Below, one piece after another: positions 38,626-40,762 of a stretch of 40,762 nt of DNA. The stretch is from Thioalkalivibrio halophilus (lineage in GTDB: Bacteria > Pseudomonadota > Gammaproteobacteria > Ectothiorhodospirales > Ectothiorhodospiraceae), in assembly GCF_001995255.1 (NCBI RefSeq), contig NZ_MUZR01000024.1, positions 1 through 40,762 of the forward strand, read 5' to 3'. Under the pieces are notes generated by a model, which had not been told where the DNA came from, made no database searches, and saw nothing but the letters and a program-made list of their open reading frames with translations. A program made the position numbers and the translations under genes. The stretch's first letter is position 1, and each line of letters begins with the position of its first letter.

Positions 38626-38976
38626 TTACGCGTCGGCTCTCGCCGTCTCGATTTTCGCGATCGTCACGAGCTGGAACCGTTGCTGATCACCCAGGCGGTG
38701 GTGGCGAATCTGCTCCAACGCGTGGTCGGGTCCTGTGACGTCGATGCCGAACTCCGTTCGTGCCCGCCAAATGACACGCAGTGCCCGCGCCTGATCGAGT
38801 CCGTCGAAAAGCTCGTCGAGTTCCACGAGGTCAAGACCATTCCAGCCGTCCAGCGGAACGATATGCCCCGCCCTGGCCGCCTCTTCCATGGTCATGCTGC
38901 CGATTGACCGGCGCATCGCCCGGGCAGACTTACGGATACCCTCTCGCAGTTTCTGGCTCATGGTGTCATTCGGCAT
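38626..38976 (-). CDS. Hypothetical protein of the ICE maintenance block
   Basis: 116 aa: MSQKLREGIRKSARAMRRSIGSMTMEEAARAGHIVPLD then VELDELFDGLDQARALRVIWRARTEFGIDVTGPDHALEQI. Helical, basic first part; unknown family. Overlaps the next upstream gene by 11 bp. Confidence 0.65.
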   Translation of the reverse strand: MPNDTMSQKLREGIRKSARAMRRSIGSMTMEEAARAGHIVPLDGWNGLDLVELDELFDGLDQARALRVIWRARTEFGIDVTGPDHALEQIRHHRLGDQQRFQLVTIAKIETARADA

Positions 38977-39400
38977 GGCTCCCTCGACCGCGCCATTGGT
39001 CTTCCAGCGCGTTCAGCGCCTCGATCTGTGCCACCAGATCCTTGAGTCGGAGCCGCTCGTAGTTCCGCCGCCGGTGCTCGAACGTGAGGATCCGCCCTCG
39101 ACGTTCGATCTTCAGCCACGCCAGACGCGTCCGCAAGGGCACACCCTCGCGGGAAAGTGCCTCCTGAAGCATGTCCGACGTAAACATCAGCCAGGACTGG
39201 CCGATGCCGTCGAATCCACGTAGACGCCACCGGAACACGGACCCGCCTTCCCGCCGGGAGCGATGGATCGCGGGATGCGCGACCCAGGGCCGTTGGTACG
39301 TGTTCTTGAACTCCTGCACCAGCTGGTCCATCTGATCATCGATCTGCCGTAGCTCGGTTTCGAGAACCTGCATTCGCTTACGTGCGTCAGCGAGTTTCAT
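38966..39400 (-). CDS. Hypothetical ICE protein, possibly DUF3158-like
   Basis: 144 aa. N-terminal coiled coil (ADARKRMQVLETELRQIDDQMDQLVQEFKNTYQ), then SVFRWRLRGFDGIGQSWLMFTSDMLQEA and a long C-terminal helix. Position between PFL_4669 and ssb and the FRWR stretch recall DUF3158-type ICE proteins, but the match is weak by eye. GAGAGG before ATG 39400. Confidence 0.6.
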   Translation of the reverse strand: MKLADARKRMQVLETELRQIDDQMDQLVQEFKNTYQRPWVAHPAIHRSRREGGSVFRWRLRGFDGIGQSWLMFTSDMLQEALSREGVPLRTRLAWLKIERRGRILTFEHRRRNYERLRLKDLVAQIEALNALEDQWRGRGSHAE

Positions 39401-39526
39401 GTATCCCTCTCCAGTGGCCTCGCGCGCCCCTTACCCTTAAAGGGCCCTTTAGGGCGTAACTACATGGCAGGCCTTCGGCCATAACTACTCTCCGTGCATC
39501 TGAGCCAGGCGATCCATCAAGGTCCA
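39401..39526. promoter_or_regulatory. Intergenic region with palindromes
   Basis: AAAGGGCCCTTT at 39439-39450 is a perfect 12-bp palindrome within CCCTTAAAGGGCCCTTTAGGG. Nearby CAGGCCTTCGGCC and two TAACTAC copies flank it. Probably the end of the PFL_4669 message or a promoter region for the next genes. Confidence 0.4.
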
Positions 39527-40357
39527 TCACGTTCCGGTTTCCTGAGCCACGGGCGAATCGTAGGACTCGGCGCGCTCGCCTGCCGGGGCATCGGTTTCAT
39601 CGTCGTCCTCGTCGTCATAAAGCCCTGGGGGCGGCTCGCTGCGCGCCTTCGGGTCCCGAATGTCGGGTGCCACCGGCGCCCGCAGTTTCCCCTCCAGGAC
39701 TTCCTTCGGCGGCAGGCCGAGGGTCTCGATTGCCTGTCGGGCTTTCGCTGTGCCAGCGGCCACGTCGTCCCGGGTCACGCCCTGATACTGGAATCCCTGA
39801 GGAGCGTTGAACGCACTGCGGACCAGTCGGCCACCCTGATACAGCATCCGCTCGCTCTCGTCCCGGCCCATGAGCCCGACGTGGCGCGCGGTCAGGATGG
39901 CGCGTGCGGTCCGATCGAAGTCGGCGATCAGGTAGGCCCCCATGAAGCCGTAGGGGTTCGAGAACTCCAGTGGGACCGTGCACGGGCTCTGGCTCTGAGC
40001 CACATCGATCTCGATACCGGGCATCGAGGCCAGGAGGCGCTCGGTCTGTTCCCGGAGGGCATTGATGCCCTCGCGGTTCTCCGTGAGGGATTCATAGGTC
40101 TGGAGCAGTTTCCAGTCGGCCCACGGATCGTCCAGGGCGGCGGCTCGCCAGATCCGCCGCATCGTGGTCGCGAAGCGCACGAGTCCGATGATGGGTGCCT
40201 TCTTGTCGGTGGCTCCGCGTCCGTGCACCAGCCGCTGCGCCTGGCGCGTCTGGATCTCCATCGCGGCGGACCCGCGCAGGCCTCCGGGTGACGAACTGGC
40301 GGTACGCCAGTCCACGATGGGGTCGGCCTCGTTGGGCATGGGTTTCGTGTCGGCCAT
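39527..40357 (-). CDS. ICE protein, PFL_4669 family (TIGR03761)
   Basis: 276 aa. Family blocks: GLRGSAAMEIQTRQAQRLVHGR near 27-48, IIGLVRFATTMRRIWRAAALDDPWADWKLLQTYESL near 56-92, VPLEFSNPYGFMGAYLIADFDRTARAILTARHVGLM near 130-166, QYQGVTRDDV near 192. Acidic disordered tail. Conserved marker of PFGI-1-type ICEs; role unknown. Strong TAGGAGG before ATG 40357. Confidence 0.9.
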   Translation of the reverse strand: MADTKPMPNEADPIVDWRTASSSPGGLRGSAAMEIQTRQAQRLVHGRGATDKKAPIIGLVRFATTMRRIWRAAALDDPWADWKLLQTYESLTENREGINALREQTERLLASMPGIEIDVAQSQSPCTVPLEFSNPYGFMGAYLIADFDRTARAILTARHVGLMGRDESERMLYQGGRLVRSAFNAPQGFQYQGVTRDDVAAGTAKARQAIETLGLPPKEVLEGKLRAPVAPDIRDPKARSEPPPGLYDDEDDDETDAPAGERAESYDSPVAQETGT

Positions 40358-40395
40358 GGTCGCCTCCTAATGTCGTGAGTGCCGGGAGATCCCGG

Positions 40396-40701
40396 TCAGC
40401 GTGTTCTATCACCGTCCTCCGTTTCCTGGCAGGCCAAATCCCAAATCGCCTGCCAGGGCGCTTCCGGGCGGTGTTTATAAAGATCGGAACCTTCCATAAA
40501 GAGTCCGATTGCCGTGAGCGCGGACGCCTGGAGATCCGGATCGAGTCCTCGTAGATCGGACAGGTCGAGCGGCCATTCCGGCGCGTTGTAGCAGGCGAGC
40601 AGCACGCGACGGACGGAGCGCGCCTGCCCGCTGTGGTTCAGCGCCACGTCCAGCAGTCGATCCAGGGCCTGATCCGCGTCTACTGTGGCAATCCTCGGCA
40701 C
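40396..40701 (-). CDS. DUF7673-like small ICE protein
   Basis: 101 aa. ALDRLLDVALNHSGQARSVRRVLLACYNAPEWPLDLSDLRGLDPDLQ follows the DUF7673 pattern (GQSRRVAxFLLAWWNA ... FDLxDLWxxD) with some changes. GTG 40701 has AGGAGGAGAACGGAC before it, partly joined to the large hairpin at 40714-40762. Confidence 0.65.
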   Translation of the reverse strand: MPRIATVDADQALDRLLDVALNHSGQARSVRRVLLACYNAPEWPLDLSDLRGLDPDLQASALTAIGLFMEGSDLYKHRPEAPWQAIWDLACQETEDGDRTR

Positions 40702-40713
40702 GTCCGTTCTCCT

Positions 40714-40762
40714 CCTGGTCTGGCTCAGGGTGGGACGGGGTCCCACCCTGAGCCAGACCAGG
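40714..40762. promoter_or_regulatory. Module 14: 22-bp perfect hairpin at the window edge
   Basis: Arms 40714-40735 and 40741-40762 are perfect reverse complements around a CGGGG loop. The stem may extend past the window. It lies 13 nt before the GTG of the DUF7673-like gene, the same place as the start-proximal hairpins elsewhere, and shares the ACGGGG loop and TGGTCTGGCTCAGGGTG arm with the ssb upstream region. Confidence 0.65.

Noticed and set aside
1-40762. tRNA, rRNA or att site
   Set aside because: No cloverleaf or integrase-adjacent repeat was seen; the ICE ends are likely outside the window.

Overview
The window is a stretch of an integrative and conjugative element (ICE) of the PFGI-1 / SPI-7 / pKLC102 class from a GC-rich proteobacterium. 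The conserved core is recognised from protein sequence: a complete type-G (GI-like) type IV secretion gene set (PilL/TIGR03748, PFL_4693, VirB1-like transglycosylase, PFL_4695, TraD, PFL_4697, RAQPRD, PFL_4701 to PFL_4711 families, VirB4-like ATPase, TraG) and the ICE maintenance genes (PFL_4669 family, SSB, topoisomerase III, STY4534 family). A gammaproteobacterial, possibly halophilic or alkaliphilic host is a guess from GC content and acidic proteins only. Integrase, relaxase and att sites are not in the window.

Layout. (1) 1-5.3 kb, cargo next to traG: a restriction cassette read leftwards (Vsr nickase, C5 cytosine methyltransferase, Eco29kI-like GIY-YIG endonuclease), a small unknown gene, a frameshifted WGR-domain gene, a serine resolvase with a possible res region, a rightward RHH/ParE-type toxin-antitoxin pair and a small membrane protein. 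(2) 5.3-26.1 kb, the transfer region, all on the minus strand and tightly coupled by ATGA, GTGA and TGATG overlaps. It forms at least two transcription blocks, headed by pilL and by the RAQPRD gene. Each block is preceded by the same 43-bp element. Between them sits a 1977-bp transposon made of two perfect 168-bp inverted IS66-type ends, with an 8-bp target duplication, carrying an exported ankyrin-repeat protein. (3) 26.2-34.5 kb, an accessory region of small minus-strand genes: ArdB/KlcA and ArdC antirestriction proteins, a divergent C5 methyltransferase with an extra N-terminal domain, the STY4534-family protein, tiny membrane proteins and several unknown proteins. Almost every gene here has its own upstream multi-hairpin module. 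(4) 34.5-40.8 kb, the replication/maintenance block: topB, small genes, ssb, PFL_4669 family and a DUF7673-like gene.

Main finding. The intergenic modules in region 3 are repeated about a dozen times. Their stems are kept by compensatory base changes, and they stand in front of anti-defence and ssDNA-related genes that all point the same way. This resembles the leading region of conjugative plasmids, where hairpin-forming single-strand promoters (Frpo type) drive early expression after transfer. I propose these modules as an ICE counterpart. The structure is seen in the sequence; the function is inference. Two diverged copies of a two-gene microprotein cassette in the same region are a second candidate for something undescribed.
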